Assembly: GCA_015709655.1 (NCBI GenBank)
Contig: CP054181.1
Span: 2,228,207 to 2,292,206 of the forward strand
DNA length: 64,000 nucleotides
From: Ignavibacteria bacterium
GTDB lineage: Bacteria > Bacteroidota > Ignavibacteria > Kapaibacteriales > Kapaibacteriaceae
Reading direction: 5' to 3'
Part shown: piece after piece, positions 8,204 to 17,091 of the stretch
How positions within the stretch are numbered: position 1 is the first letter of the stretch
How the letters are laid out: every line of letters begins with the position of its first letter
Translations under genes and position numbers: made by a program
The notes under the pieces: generated by a model
Seen by the model: only the letters and a program-made list of their open reading frames with translations
Database searches by the model: none
What the model was told of the DNA's origin: nothing

Positions 8204-10006
8204 GTGAATATCGAAGTGGTTATGCCCAAAATGGGTGAAAGCATACAGGAAGGAACAATACTTCGTTGGGTAAAGAACGTCGGCGATGTTGTAGAACGCG
8301 ATGAGGTTCTACTCGAGATTAGCACCGACAAGGTAGATACCGAGGTGCCGTCGCCTGCTGCGGGTAAAATCATAGAGCTCCGTGCTAACGAAAACGACAC
8401 TGTGGCTGTTGGAGCTGTTATTGCCGTGATTTCCTCCGATGCGAATGCCTCGGTATCTGCACCTGCGCCTGCACCTGCGCCTGCACCTGCGCCTGCACCA
8501 GTGCCAGCACCAGCACCAGCACCTACACCTACACCTACACCAGCACCAGCACCAGCACCAGCACCAGCACCAGCACCAGCACCAGCACCAGCACGTGCAC
8601 CTGTAGCAACAGGCTCGCACGGTGGTACTGAGGTGGTTATGCCCAAGATGGGTGAAAGTATTCAGGAGGGAACAATACTCCGCTGGGTAAAAAAAGTTGG
8701 TGATACGGTGGAGCGCGATGAAGCTCTCCTGGAGATTAGTACTGATAAAGTTGATACCGAAGTACCGTCACCCGCTGCCGGTGTTCTGACAGAAATTTTA
8801 TATAACGAGGGCGATGTTGTCGAGGTCGGAAAGGTAATTGCACGACTGGGCGGGGGCTCAGGAGCCACTGCGTCTGCACCGGCAGCAGCACCAGCATCGG
8901 CACCGGCAGCAGCATCTGCGCCTGCACCTGCACCTGCTCCGGTATCAGCTCCCGCTGCGGCAGCGCCATCGGTTGCTGCAATTGCTGCTGCTCCTACCTC
9001 GGTTCCCCGGATATCGGGAAACCGTTTCTACTCTCCGCTGGTGCGCAGTATAGCCAGTGTTGAAGGTGTTTCGGTACAGGAGCTTGACGCTTTAAGTGGT
9101 TCTGGTATCGAAGGGCGAGTAACCAAGGCAGATATTCTGGGATACATCGCGCAACGCGGAAGCGGAGCTGTACAGCCAGCACCCGCCGCACGTGTTAGTG
9201 CTGCACCGGCGGCACCGGCACCAGTTTCGGCTCAGGCAGGTGGAACGCGCGTTGTGTATGATGCCTTCCCAAGTATTGGCATTCCGGTAACGGATGATAT
9301 TGATGTAGTGCCGATGGACAGGGTGCGTCAGCTTATCGCCGAACACATGGTCCGTTCAAAGCATACCTCACCGCACGTTACCAGTGTAGCCGAAGCCGAT
9401 GTAACCGGCATCGTGAAACTTCGCAGCAAGGTACAAAGCAAATTCCTGGCAGCCGAAGGCTTCAAGCTTACATTCACGCCGTTCTTCGGTCTTGCAATTG
9501 TAGATGCCATTCGTGAGTTCCCCGGCATTAACGTGAGTGTTGATGGTAAGAATATCCTGCAGCACAAGAAGGTGCATCTTGGAATGGCAACAGCCTTGCC
9601 TGATGGTAATCTGATAGTGCCGGTTGTTAAGAATGCCGACGTTATGAATTTAACTGGCATGGCACGGGCAATGAGTGACCTTGCAGGACGTGCTCGCTCA
9701 AAGAAACTCTCGCCTGATGACATCTCGGGCGGAACCATTACGCTAACCAACGTTGGTGCCTTCGGATCACTGTTCGGAACACCGGTTATCAATCAGCCGC
9801 AAACAGCAATTATTGGTGTAGGTGCAATCACCAAACGTCCGGTTGTCCGCGAAGTTGACGGTGAAGACCTGATTGTAATCCGCAGCATGATGTACATCTC
9901 GATTACCTACGATCACCGTGTGATTGACGGCTCGCTGGCAACACAGGCCGTTGCTGCCATGGTGCGTTCGCTGGAACGCATGAATGAACAGAATATAACG
10001 ATTTAA
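8204..10006 (+). CDS. 2-oxoacid dehydrogenase E2, dihydrolipoyllysine acyltransferase with two lipoyl domains
   Basis: Core of a pyruvate, 2-oxoglutarate or branched-chain oxoacid dehydrogenase complex; it passes the acyl group from E1 to CoA through lipoyl-lysine. The start is the GTG at 8204, preceded by GGAG. Lipoyl domain 1 (about 1-78) carries Lys43 in STDKVDTEVP; domain 2 (about 142-218) carries Lys182 in an identical motif. Ala/Pro linkers join them. A peripheral-subunit binding domain (about 270-310, FYSPLVRSIASVEGV) is followed by the catalytic domain (about 365-600) with His571 in DHRVIDG. Substrate class cannot be fixed from sequence, and E1 and E3 are not in the window. LipA, which supplies its cofactor, is encoded at 38379. 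Confidence 0.93.
   Translation: MNIEVVMPKMGESIQEGTILRWVKNVGDVVERDEVLLEISTDKVDTEVPSPAAGKIIELRANENDTVAVGAVIAVISSDANASVSAPAPAPAPAPAPAPVPAPAPAPTPTPTPAPAPAPAPAPAPAPAPARAPVATGSHGGTEVVMPKMGESIQEGTILRWVKKVGDTVERDEALLEISTDKVDTEVPSPAAGVLTEILYNEGDVVEVGKVIARLGGGSGATASAPAAAPASAPAAASAPAPAPAPVSAPAAAAPSVAAIAAAPTSVPRISGNRFYSPLVRSIASVEGVSVQELDALSGSGIEGRVTKADILGYIAQRGSGAVQPAPAARVSAAPAAPAPVSAQAGGTRVVYDAFPSIGIPVTDDIDVVPMDRVRQLIAEHMVRSKHTSPHVTSVAEADVTGIVKLRSKVQSKFLAAEGFKLTFTPFFGLAIVDAIREFPGINVSVDGKNILQHKKVHLGMATALPDGNLIVPVVKNADVMNLTGMARAMSDLAGRARSKKLSPDDISGGTITLTNVGAFGSLFGTPVINQPQTAIIGVGAITKRPVVREVDGEDLIVIRSMMYISITYDHRVIDGSLATQAVAAMVRSLERMNEQNITI
8459..8590 (+). repeat. Hexanucleotide tract encoding the Ala-Pro linker of E2
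   Basis: Twenty-two in-frame 6-base units, mostly GCACCT or GCACCA with a few GCGCCT, GTGCCA and ACACCT, encode alternating Ala-Pro (and Thr-Pro) dipeptides between the two lipoyl domains. Unit changes come in blocks, as expected from slippage or unequal crossing-over. Changes of whole units keep the frame and alter only linker length. Confidence 0.85.
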
Positions 10007-10446
10007 CGTTCCAGAATGATGGTCACCGGGCCATCATTGATTAACGAAACTTCCATCATAGCCCCGAACATTCCGGTTGAAACCGGAAGGTAAGGGGCTT
10101 TGGTTTTAACACCCTCTACCAACGAAGTAAACATAATCAGCGCATGTTCGGGCGCTGCAGCCTGTGTAAAGGACGGACGTGTTCCTTTCTTTAATGTGCC
10201 GTATAAAGTAAACTGTGATACGAGCAGAATCTCGCCACCGGTATCAAGAATGCTTCTGTTCATTCGCCCTTCGTCATCGGCAAACACCCGCAGGCTTACC
10301 AGCTTTTCCGCCATCCATTCTGCTTCCGTCACAGTATCGGTGTGGGTAATTCCTGCCAAAACCAAAAGCCCCTTTCCGATTGAAGCAATTTGGCTTCCTT
10401 CAATTGTTACACCGGCCTGTACCACTCTTTGTACAATACAACGCAT
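10003..10446 (-). CDS. dtd: D-aminoacyl-tRNA deacylase
   Basis: Proofreading enzyme of 147 residues that hydrolyses D-aminoacyl-tRNA and thereby frees tRNA from mischarged D-amino acids. The two family signature stretches are present: SQFTLYG in the middle and NDGPVT near the C-terminus (usually NxGPxT), with the start MRCIVQRV typical of DTD. Length matches the family's usual 145-150. It converges on the E2 gene, and the two stop codons overlap in TTAA at 10003-10006. The alanine racemase gene at 30678 is a potential source of the D-amino acids it guards against, but it is far away. Confidence 0.94.
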   Translation of the reverse strand: MRCIVQRVVQAGVTIEGSQIASIGKGLLVLAGITHTDTVTEAEWMAEKLVSLRVFADDEGRMNRSILDTGGEILLVSQFTLYGTLKKGTRPSFTQAAAPEHALIMFTSLVEGVKTKAPYLPVSTGMFGAMMEVSLINDGPVTIILER

Positions 10447-10523
10447 ACGTTAAGCTACGACAGTCCCGCGTAATTTGGCAAGTTATAGGTGCAACTCATG
10501 AATGAATCAGGCATTCGAAACGG

Positions 10524-10531
10524 TATCTTTG
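10524..10531 (+). promoter_or_regulatory. TAnnTTTG -7 box four bases before the thyX ATG
   Basis: TATCTTTG is an exact match to the Bacteroidetes -7 element. Only four bases separate it from the thyX start codon, and no Shine-Dalgarno is present, so the transcript would begin at or beside the ATG. I see no TTG at the -33 position. Confidence 0.45.
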
Positions 10532-10535
10532 CCGT

Positions 10536-11375
10536 ATGGGAACAGAACTTGAGAACATTCTGGAAAAAGAATATCCGTGTTTGGATAAGGGATTTGTCCG
10601 CCTTATTGATGTAATGGGCAGCGATGACGCCATTGTACAGGCAGCTCGCGTTAGTTACGGGTCGGGAACAAAGAAGGTGCACGAAGACCGTGGTTTAATA
10701 CGATACCTGCTGCGCCATCAGCATACTACACCATTCGAAATGGTGGAGTTTAAGTTTCACGTCAAACTTCCCATTTTTGTTGCACGTCAGTGGATCCGAC
10801 ACCGAACCGCGAATGTAAACGAATATAGTGGTCGGTATTCCGAGATGAAGGACGAGTTTTATGTTCCTGAACTTGACCAGATCCGTGCGCAGAGCACGAT
10901 GAACAAACAGGGCAGGGAGTCAGAGCCGTTCCCGGAAGAAACAGCACGTGAAATCACACAGCAGATGCATGCACTGCAAACTGAAACCTATCGCCAGTAT
11001 CAGCAGTTGCTGGATACAGGCCTGGCACGGGAAGTTGCGCGCATTAACCTTCCTGTTAGCAACTACACGGAATGGTACTGGAAAATTGATCTGCATAATT
11101 TGTTTCACTTTTTGCGCCTTCGGCTGGATAGTCATGCCCAGTACGAAATTCGGGTGTACTCGCAGGCAATTGCTGAAATTGTCCGACACATTGTTCCCGT
11201 AGCCTGGGAAGCATTCGAAGATTACGCGGTCCACTCAGTCCGCTTTTCACGTTTGGAAGTACAGGCACTCAAGCGGATGATCAATACCGATGCACTGTCT
11301 GACGAAGCATTGCAGGAAATTGGGCTGAAAGGGCGAGAATTGCATGAGTTTCGTGAAAAGATATCGGCATTATAG
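10536..11375 (+). CDS. thyX: Flavin-dependent thymidylate synthase
   Basis: Converts dUMP to dTMP using methylene-tetrahydrofolate and FAD/NADPH. The 279 residues contain the ThyX signature RHRX7S as RHRTANVNEYS (Arg88 to Ser98), plus the conserved VRLIDVMGSD near residues 21-30 and RINLPVSNYTEWYWKIDLHNL later on. No thyA is seen in the window. The start at 10536 is kept because the conserved VRLIDVMG lies only 20 residues downstream. Its message may be leaderless (see the -7 box just upstream). The 3' end overlaps the peroxidase gene by 32 bases. Confidence 0.95.
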   Translation: MGTELENILEKEYPCLDKGFVRLIDVMGSDDAIVQAARVSYGSGTKKVHEDRGLIRYLLRHQHTTPFEMVEFKFHVKLPIFVARQWIRHRTANVNEYSGRYSEMKDEFYVPELDQIRAQSTMNKQGRESEPFPEETAREITQQMHALQTETYRQYQQLLDTGLAREVARINLPVSNYTEWYWKIDLHNLFHFLRLRLDSHAQYEIRVYSQAIAEIVRHIVPVAWEAFEDYAVHSVRFSRLEVQALKRMINTDALSDEALQEIGLKGRELHEFREKISAL

Positions 11376-12411
11376 AACGGGGAGGTACGCTGCATTCTGT
11401 GTGCTCATCGTGGTGATACTGATGGGGTGTGAACGCAGTATTCCCAATCCCGATCCTGATGACACATTTGGTGTAATACCGGCACACTTCCCGGCAATGC
11501 CCGTACCTGCAGACAATCCGATTACGCGTGAAAAGGCGGAGCTTGGACGCAGACTGTTCTACGAAGGCCGCTTGTCGCTGGACGGCACCGTCCCGTGTGC
11601 GTCATGCCACCGTCTTGAAGCTTCGTTTACCGATGCGCCGTTCCAACTCAGTCGCGGCGTACGGAAGCAGCAGGGCATTCGCAATGCACCAACGCTGATC
11701 AATGTTGGGTATCGTAAGGTAATGTTCTGGGATGGTCGGGCTGCCACCCTTGAAGACCAGGCGATGGCCGCTTTTCTGAATCCGGAAGAAATGGCTGCCG
11801 ATACCGTTGCGGTGGCATCACTGATGCGCTCTTCCGAGTACAGACCCGCCTGGGTATCAGCCTTTGGAGATACCGTGGTGACAATGCGCAGGGTAATGCA
11901 GGCAATTGCAACGTTCGAGCGTACCCTTGTGAGTGCCAACAGCCGGTACGACAAATTTGTTCTGGGCGATACAACGGCACTGTCTGCCGAAGAAAAAGCA
12001 GGGATGCAGTTGTTTTTTAGTGACCGTACCAAATGCTCGGAATGTCATAGCGGACCCGACCTGACCGACGACGACTACCACAGTATCGGACTGTTTCATC
12101 ACTACTTTGATACAGGAAGATTTGAGGTTACTAAAAAAACTGAAGATGAGGGCCGGTTTAAAACACCAACGCTGCGGAACGTTGCTCTTACACCGCCATA
12201 TATGGCCGGCGGAGACTACGAGAAAGGTGAGCTTTATACATTGGAACAGGCGATCGAGCGATATAACGACGGCGGTGTAAGTTTTGCGAATAAGGATCCC
12301 CGTATTATACCGCTGAATCTTACGGGCCAGGAGCAAAGTGCCCTGGTTGCATTTTTGAAAACACTGACCGATAGTACAATCTTCACCAACAGGTGGTTTG
12401 CAAAACCATAA
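11344..12411 (+). CDS. Di-haem cytochrome c peroxidase (MauG/CcpA family) lipoprotein
   Basis: Periplasmic or membrane-anchored peroxidase of 355 residues that reduces hydrogen peroxide with electrons from c-type cytochrome. It has a lipoprotein signal (VLIVVILMGC, lipobox cysteine at about residue 29). Two haem-binding CXXCH motifs are visible, CASCH and CSECH, about 150 residues apart as expected for the family. The region between (GYRKVMFWDGRA) and the C-terminal segment (TPTLRNVALTPPYM) also fit. The ATG at 11344 lies inside thyX; a GTG at 11353 is an alternative. The gene is not related in function to thyX. It converges on secA across about 48 bases. Confidence 0.92.
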   Translation: MSFVKRYRHYRTGRYAAFCVLIVVILMGCERSIPNPDPDDTFGVIPAHFPAMPVPADNPITREKAELGRRLFYEGRLSLDGTVPCASCHRLEASFTDAPFQLSRGVRKQQGIRNAPTLINVGYRKVMFWDGRAATLEDQAMAAFLNPEEMAADTVAVASLMRSSEYRPAWVSAFGDTVVTMRRVMQAIATFERTLVSANSRYDKFVLGDTTALSAEEKAGMQLFFSDRTKCSECHSGPDLTDDDYHSIGLFHHYFDTGRFEVTKKTEDEGRFKTPTLRNVALTPPYMAGGDYEKGELYTLEQAIERYNDGGVSFANKDPRIIPLNLTGQEQSALVAFLKTLTDSTIFTNRWFAKP

Positions 12412-12458
12412 CGACTGGTGAATAGAATTCCTCTCAAGTACCCGGCTGCTGAACAATG

Positions 12459-15400
12459 CTACCCGTTTCCCTTGGTGGGCGTGGCTCCGACCTTCACGCA
12501 GGTACGGTGTCCTTCGGCACCACAGCAGTTCTTGAACTTTCGGCCGGGGTACACCGGACAAGGCTCGTTCCTGCCGTAAATGCGCGCTTCATTTCGAATG
12601 GTATTGGTAACGGCGGGTTGCTGGTCTGAAGCCGACCCGTTGTCTGCCGCGGCATACGGAGTAGCTGACGAGTGCGTAAACTGCAGCGGACGGCTTGCCG
12701 ATATGGTTGAGCGAACCTTGGGAACATCAGCAGTCTGCTTCTTGGTTTGTGAGTCATCAGGCTGCTCCACGACTCGCGGGAAATATTTAAAGGCCACCTG
12801 AATGGTACCTTTATTTATTTCCTTGATCAAATCCATGAACGTATTGTAGGCTTCTGCCTTGTACTCAAGTAACGGATCTTTTTGTCCGTAAGCGCGGAGA
12901 TAGATACCTTCCTTCAAGTCATCCATATCGCGCAGATGTTCACGCCACTGTTCATCAATTGTCGACAAGAATGCGTACCGTTCTAAGGCCACCATGAAGG
13001 TACTACCCAACGACTCTTCCTTTTGCCGATAAAATTCACTTGCTGTATCGTACGCGATACTAACAATGTTTTCTTTTGACTTCTTATCAAAATCATCTGC
13101 CGTAATCGGTGGATCAACAAGAAGCGACGAACGAAGCTCGTTAATAAATCCTGTGTGACTCTTTGCTTCGTAGTGTGTGTTGTACAGGTCAGAAATGTAC
13201 TCCTGTACGTAACTCATGATCTCTGATTTCAGGCGGTCGCCCTGTAATGCATGTCTGCGTCTGTCATAAATCACTTCGCGCTGCTGGTTCATCACGTCAT
13301 CGTATTCAAGCAGTCGTTTCCGTACCGCAAAGTTGTTGCCTTCAACCTTTTTCTGTGCGTTCTCCACTGTCTTTGTGATCAGGGGGCTTTGAATTGGCTC
13401 ACCCTCGGGGACCTTGAACCGCGTCATAATCGAAGCGATACGCTCGCCCTGGAACAAGCGCATCAGGTCATCTTCAAGTGAGATGAAAAACTGAGAAATA
13501 CCAGGGTCGCCCTGACGTCCGGCACGGCCACGAAGCTGCCGGTCGATACGGCGGCTGTCGTGCCGCTCTGTCCCGATAATAACCAGCCCGCCGGCCTCTT
13601 TTACGGAGGGCTCCAGCTTGATGTCGGTACCACGGCCGGCCATGTTGGTCGCGATGGTAACCGAGCCTCTGCGGCCTGCATGTGCCACAATTTCCGCTTC
13701 ACGCTGGTGCTGTTTCGCATTCAGCACATTGTGCTGGATACCGGCACGCTTGAGCATTTTGCTCAGCAATTCCGACACTTCAACACTGGTGGTACCAACA
13801 AGGATGGCACGGTTAGCTTCAAGGTGGGTGCGGACAGCCTCGACAACGGCGTTGTATTTCTCGCGCTTTGTCCTGTAGATCAGATCGTCGAGATCTTTTC
13901 TGATAATGTGCTTATTGGTAGGGATCACCACGACGTCGAGTTTATAAATTTCCCAAAACTCCGCAGCTTCGGTTTCGGCAGTACCCGTCATGCCCGACAG
14001 CTTGCGGTACAACCTGAAATAGTTCTGAAGCGTAACAGTTGCAAACGTCTGGGTATCCTGTTCAACCACCACACCTTCCTTGGCTTCGATGGCCTGGTGC
14101 AAACCATCTGAATAACGCCTACCCTCCAGGATACGACCTGTAAATTCGTCAACAATTTTAATTTTACCATCCTGGACAACGTACTCATCATCACGCACGT
14201 ACAGCGTGTATGCACGCAGAAGCTGGTTAATAATGTGAATACGTTCGGATCGTTCAGAAAACACCAGCAGCAGCTCGTTTCGTGTTTTTGCGCGATCTTC
14301 GGCTGAAAGACTGGTATTCCCCTCTAACTCGCTCATTTGCAGGGCAATATCAGGGATAACGAACATATTTACATCTTCCTGGGCATTAGCAAGGAGCTCT
14401 CGCCCCTTTTCCGAAATATCGATCGAGTGGTTACGCTCATCCACCGTAAAGAAAAGCTCATCGTCGATAATCGACATGCGGGTTCCCTGATCTTTCAGGT
14501 ATTCCAGCTCGGTGTCGCGCATCAGTTTCATGGCATCGGGATCCTGAAGCATCTTGGTGAGCCTGCCATGTTTCGGGATTCCCCTGTATGCCCTTAGGAG
14601 ATTAACACCTCCCTGCTCTCGGTCTTCTTTTTTCCCTGTAGCAAGGAGCTTTTCTGCTTCTGCAACAATTGTATTAATAAACCGGGTCTGCACTTCTACC
14701 AGTCTGCGCACCCTGGGTACCATGTCTACAAATGCTTTTTCGGTACTGCCGGAACTAACCGGACCGCTAATGATAAGCGGTGTCCGTGCTTCGTCAACCA
14801 GCACACTGTCAACTTCGTCAACAATCGCAAACCAGTGACTGCGCTGCACCATATCATCGGCAGTGGTGACCATGTTGTCGCGTAGGTAATCAAAGCCAAA
14901 CTCATTGTTTGTTCCATAGGTGATATCAGCATTATATGCCGGCTTACGGGTTTGTGGCGGCATATTGCTTTGAATAACGTCGGTTTCAACGCCCAGCATT
15001 GTAAACAACGGTAGCATCCACTCGCGGTCGCGTCGGGCCAGGTAGTCGTTTACGGTAATCAGGTGAACTCCGCGTCCGGGTAGCGAGTTAAGGTATAAGG
15101 GCAGCGTGGCTACCAGCGTTTTCCCTTCACCTGTTGCCATTTCGGATATTTTGCCCTGGTGAAGGGCGATACCACCCATAAGCTGGACATCGTACGGCAC
15201 CATGTCCCACGTAGTATCGTTACCAACAACCATGTAATGGGTACCCACCAGTCTTCTGCATGCTTCTTTTACCACAGCGTACGCTTCGGGCAGGATTTCA
15301 TCCAGCGTCTGCTGGATTACCTCATGTTGCTCTTTCCCGTTTTGTTCCAGCTTGGCATGCAGATCTGTACGCTGTTCGTGTGACAGCACCGTATCGGTAC

Positions 15401-15614
15401 GCAACTGTTCGCGTATTGACTCTTCTTCGCGAATCAAGGGGTCAACCGCTTCGTTGATTTTTTGCTTGAATTCAGTGGTTTTACTTTTAAGCTCGTCGTC
15501 TGTAAGGCTATGTAAATCCTGGAAGATGCGGTTGATTTCATCAACAATTGGCCGCATGGCCTTTACATCTTTATCCGATTTCGAACCAAACAGAGTCCGT
15601 AGTATGTTGCGCAT
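12459..15614 (-). CDS. secA: Preprotein translocase ATPase SecA
   Basis: ATP-driven motor that pushes preproteins through SecYEG. The 1051 residues include Walker A GEGKT (162-166), the Walker B region VDEVDSVLVDEARTPLI, the preprotein cross-linking domain with a long extra segment (about 290-480) typical of Bacteroidetes/Chlorobi SecA, the second helicase motif NMAGRGTDIKL, and the scaffold/wing domains. The C-terminal zinc-binding motif is altered: it reads CPVYPG then KNCC, with Val1021 where the second cysteine of CPCGSG is expected. There is no Shine-Dalgarno before the ATG. It diverges from the small ORF and cysteine desulfurase genes. Confidence 0.96.
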   Translation of the reverse strand: MRNILRTLFGSKSDKDVKAMRPIVDEINRIFQDLHSLTDDELKSKTTEFKQKINEAVDPLIREEESIREQLRTDTVLSHEQRTDLHAKLEQNGKEQHEVIQQTLDEILPEAYAVVKEACRRLVGTHYMVVGNDTTWDMVPYDVQLMGGIALHQGKISEMATGEGKTLVATLPLYLNSLPGRGVHLITVNDYLARRDREWMLPLFTMLGVETDVIQSNMPPQTRKPAYNADITYGTNNEFGFDYLRDNMVTTADDMVQRSHWFAIVDEVDSVLVDEARTPLIISGPVSSGSTEKAFVDMVPRVRRLVEVQTRFINTIVAEAEKLLATGKKEDREQGGVNLLRAYRGIPKHGRLTKMLQDPDAMKLMRDTELEYLKDQGTRMSIIDDELFFTVDERNHSIDISEKGRELLANAQEDVNMFVIPDIALQMSELEGNTSLSAEDRAKTRNELLLVFSERSERIHIINQLLRAYTLYVRDDEYVVQDGKIKIVDEFTGRILEGRRYSDGLHQAIEAKEGVVVEQDTQTFATVTLQNYFRLYRKLSGMTGTAETEAAEFWEIYKLDVVVIPTNKHIIRKDLDDLIYRTKREKYNAVVEAVRTHLEANRAILVGTTSVEVSELLSKMLKRAGIQHNVLNAKQHQREAEIVAHAGRRGSVTIATNMAGRGTDIKLEPSVKEAGGLVIIGTERHDSRRIDRQLRGRAGRQGDPGISQFFISLEDDLMRLFQGERIASIMTRFKVPEGEPIQSPLITKTVENAQKKVEGNNFAVRKRLLEYDDVMNQQREVIYDRRRHALQGDRLKSEIMSYVQEYISDLYNTHYEAKSHTGFINELRSSLLVDPPITADDFDKKSKENIVSIAYDTASEFYRQKEESLGSTFMVALERYAFLSTIDEQWREHLRDMDDLKEGIYLRAYGQKDPLLEYKAEAYNTFMDLIKEINKGTIQVAFKYFPRVVEQPDDSQTKKQTADVPKVRSTISASRPLQFTHSSATPYAAADNGSASDQQPAVTNTIRNEARIYGRNEPCPVYPGRKFKNCCGAEGHRTCVKVGATPTKGNG

Positions 15615-15685
15615 GATTGTTGTGGGTATTCAATAAATATGGGCGAAATTACCCTAATTTGGTGCTTTATCAGCAAGCTAATGAC

Positions 15686-15934
15686 GTGAAAACAAATCTG
15701 AACGTGTATAGTCCTGAACATTTACTTGAACAGGCAGCAACAGCACAAGATCACCTTGGATATAAAGTGCTTCATTTTTATGTGAATGCCGACGGCTCGC
15801 TGGCGCGGGAGGTCACCGAAACCATGGCAGTGTTTTACTATCTCCCGTCGGGCGGAACCTTGCGCGACTCAAGGCTGAACCTTGTGTTGTACAGCGCACG
15901 GTTCGATGCCCATAAAGGTTTCAGCAAGTCATGA
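15686..15934 (+). CDS. Small hypothetical protein translationally coupled to cysteine desulfurase
   Basis: An 82-residue frame I do not recognise (from the GTG at 15686: KTNLNVYSPEHLLEQAATAQ, ending DAHKGFSKS). The frame is also open upstream to a TTG at 15617, but that lies 3 bases from the divergent secA start and would give an unlikely N-terminus. Its stop overlaps the ATG of the desulfurase gene (ATGA), which supports real translation. It has no signal peptide, transmembrane segment or cysteine pair. No clear Shine-Dalgarno was found, so the start is uncertain. Confidence 0.45.
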   Translation: MKTNLNVYSPEHLLEQAATAQDHLGYKVLHFYVNADGSLAREVTETMAVFYYLPSGGTLRDSRLNLVLYSARFDAHKGFSKS

Positions 15935-17064
15935 TTTACCTGGATCACAGTGCTACCACACCGGTTGACCCGCGTGTGACTGAGGCAATGCTACCGTGGT
16001 TTACTACTCATTTTGGGAACCCGTCAAGTATTCACGAGGTGGGGCGGACAGCGCGTGTTGCGGTTGACGAAGCCCGACAGGAGATAGCGCACGCCATTGG
16101 TGCACACCCCGCTGAGCTCATTTTTACCAGTGGGGGCACCGAGAGCAACAATGCCGTTATCCATGGTGCTATTGTGCGCTCACAGATCGCTCATTCGGTG
16201 TACTGCGGTGCTACGGAGCACCACGCCGTTCTTGATCCTGTTCATTGGATGATGGGGCAGGGGGCTCAGGCAGGCATCCTTCCGGTTACCGAATCCGGAG
16301 AACTGGTTTGGGATGAGGTGGCACTGCATAATGCACCCGATACCCTGCTGTCGGTCATGCACGTAAATAACGAAACCGGCTGTATCCATAATATCGCCAA
16401 GGTCCGCCAGCACGCTCCCGATGCAGTCATTCATACCGATGCAGTACAGTCACTCGGAAAACTGCCAATTGCGATGGCAGAACTCGGTGCCGACTTTGCA
16501 TCGTTTTCAGCACACAAAATCAATGGTCCAAAGGGCATCGGTGCACTCTTCATTCGAAAAGGGATCGACTTTAAGGCATACCAGCAGGGGGGCGGTCAGG
16601 AGCGCAACCGACGGTCAGGTACCGAGGCCGTTGCCCTGATTGTTGGCTTTAGCCATGCAGTCCGCTATGCAATGAACGAGTTTGAACAGCGTACCGGAAA
16701 ACTCCGGGAGCTCAACAGCCATCTTCGGGATCTGATCTCAGCAGTAATTCCGCAGGCCCGCATTAACAGCAGTTCGGCAGGTGCACCGCATATTGTGAAC
16801 ATCTCGTTTCCTGAAATGGATGCAACGCATGGCGAGTCACTTATTCAGATGATGGATATCCATGGTATTGCAGTTAGCAGTGGCAGTGCATGTGTGTCCG
16901 GAAGCCAGCAGCCCAGCCATGTTCTTCTTGCAATGGGGCGCAGCCGTAACGAAGCCTCGGCAACAGTACGCTTCTCACTTTCTCATCTGACAACTGTCCG
17001 CGAGCTTGATGATGCTGTTGCAATACTAAATCGGGTCATTCGTGATATGTGTGCAAACACATAA
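15931..17064 (+). CDS. Cysteine desulfurase (NifS/IscS class)
   Basis: PLP enzyme that takes sulfur from cysteine for Fe-S clusters or thiolated tRNA. The 377 residues start MIYLDHSATTPVDPRV. The PLP lysine is Lys196 in FSAHKINGPKG and the catalytic persulfide cysteine is Cys321 in SGSACVSG, on a short loop. The TEHHAVL histidine that stacks on PLP is present at about 96-101. No IscU or other Fe-S assembly genes are adjacent, so NifS, IscS or a dedicated role cannot be separated by context. The gene is coupled to the small ORF upstream. Confidence 0.93.
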   Translation: MIYLDHSATTPVDPRVTEAMLPWFTTHFGNPSSIHEVGRTARVAVDEARQEIAHAIGAHPAELIFTSGGTESNNAVIHGAIVRSQIAHSVYCGATEHHAVLDPVHWMMGQGAQAGILPVTESGELVWDEVALHNAPDTLLSVMHVNNETGCIHNIAKVRQHAPDAVIHTDAVQSLGKLPIAMAELGADFASFSAHKINGPKGIGALFIRKGIDFKAYQQGGGQERNRRSGTEAVALIVGFSHAVRYAMNEFEQRTGKLRELNSHLRDLISAVIPQARINSSSAGAPHIVNISFPEMDATHGESLIQMMDIHGIAVSSGSACVSGSQQPSHVLLAMGRSRNEASATVRFSLSHLTTVRELDDAVAILNRVIRDMCANT

Positions 17065-17091
17065 TCATTTCACCGTTAATCTTCGAACCCT

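Noticed and set aside
8309-8981. Minus-strand frames rich in Cys-Trp and Ala-Gly dipeptides, and one reading across 7891-8646
   Set aside because: They are antisense to the E2 Ala-Pro linker; the coding strand carries clear lipoyl domains.
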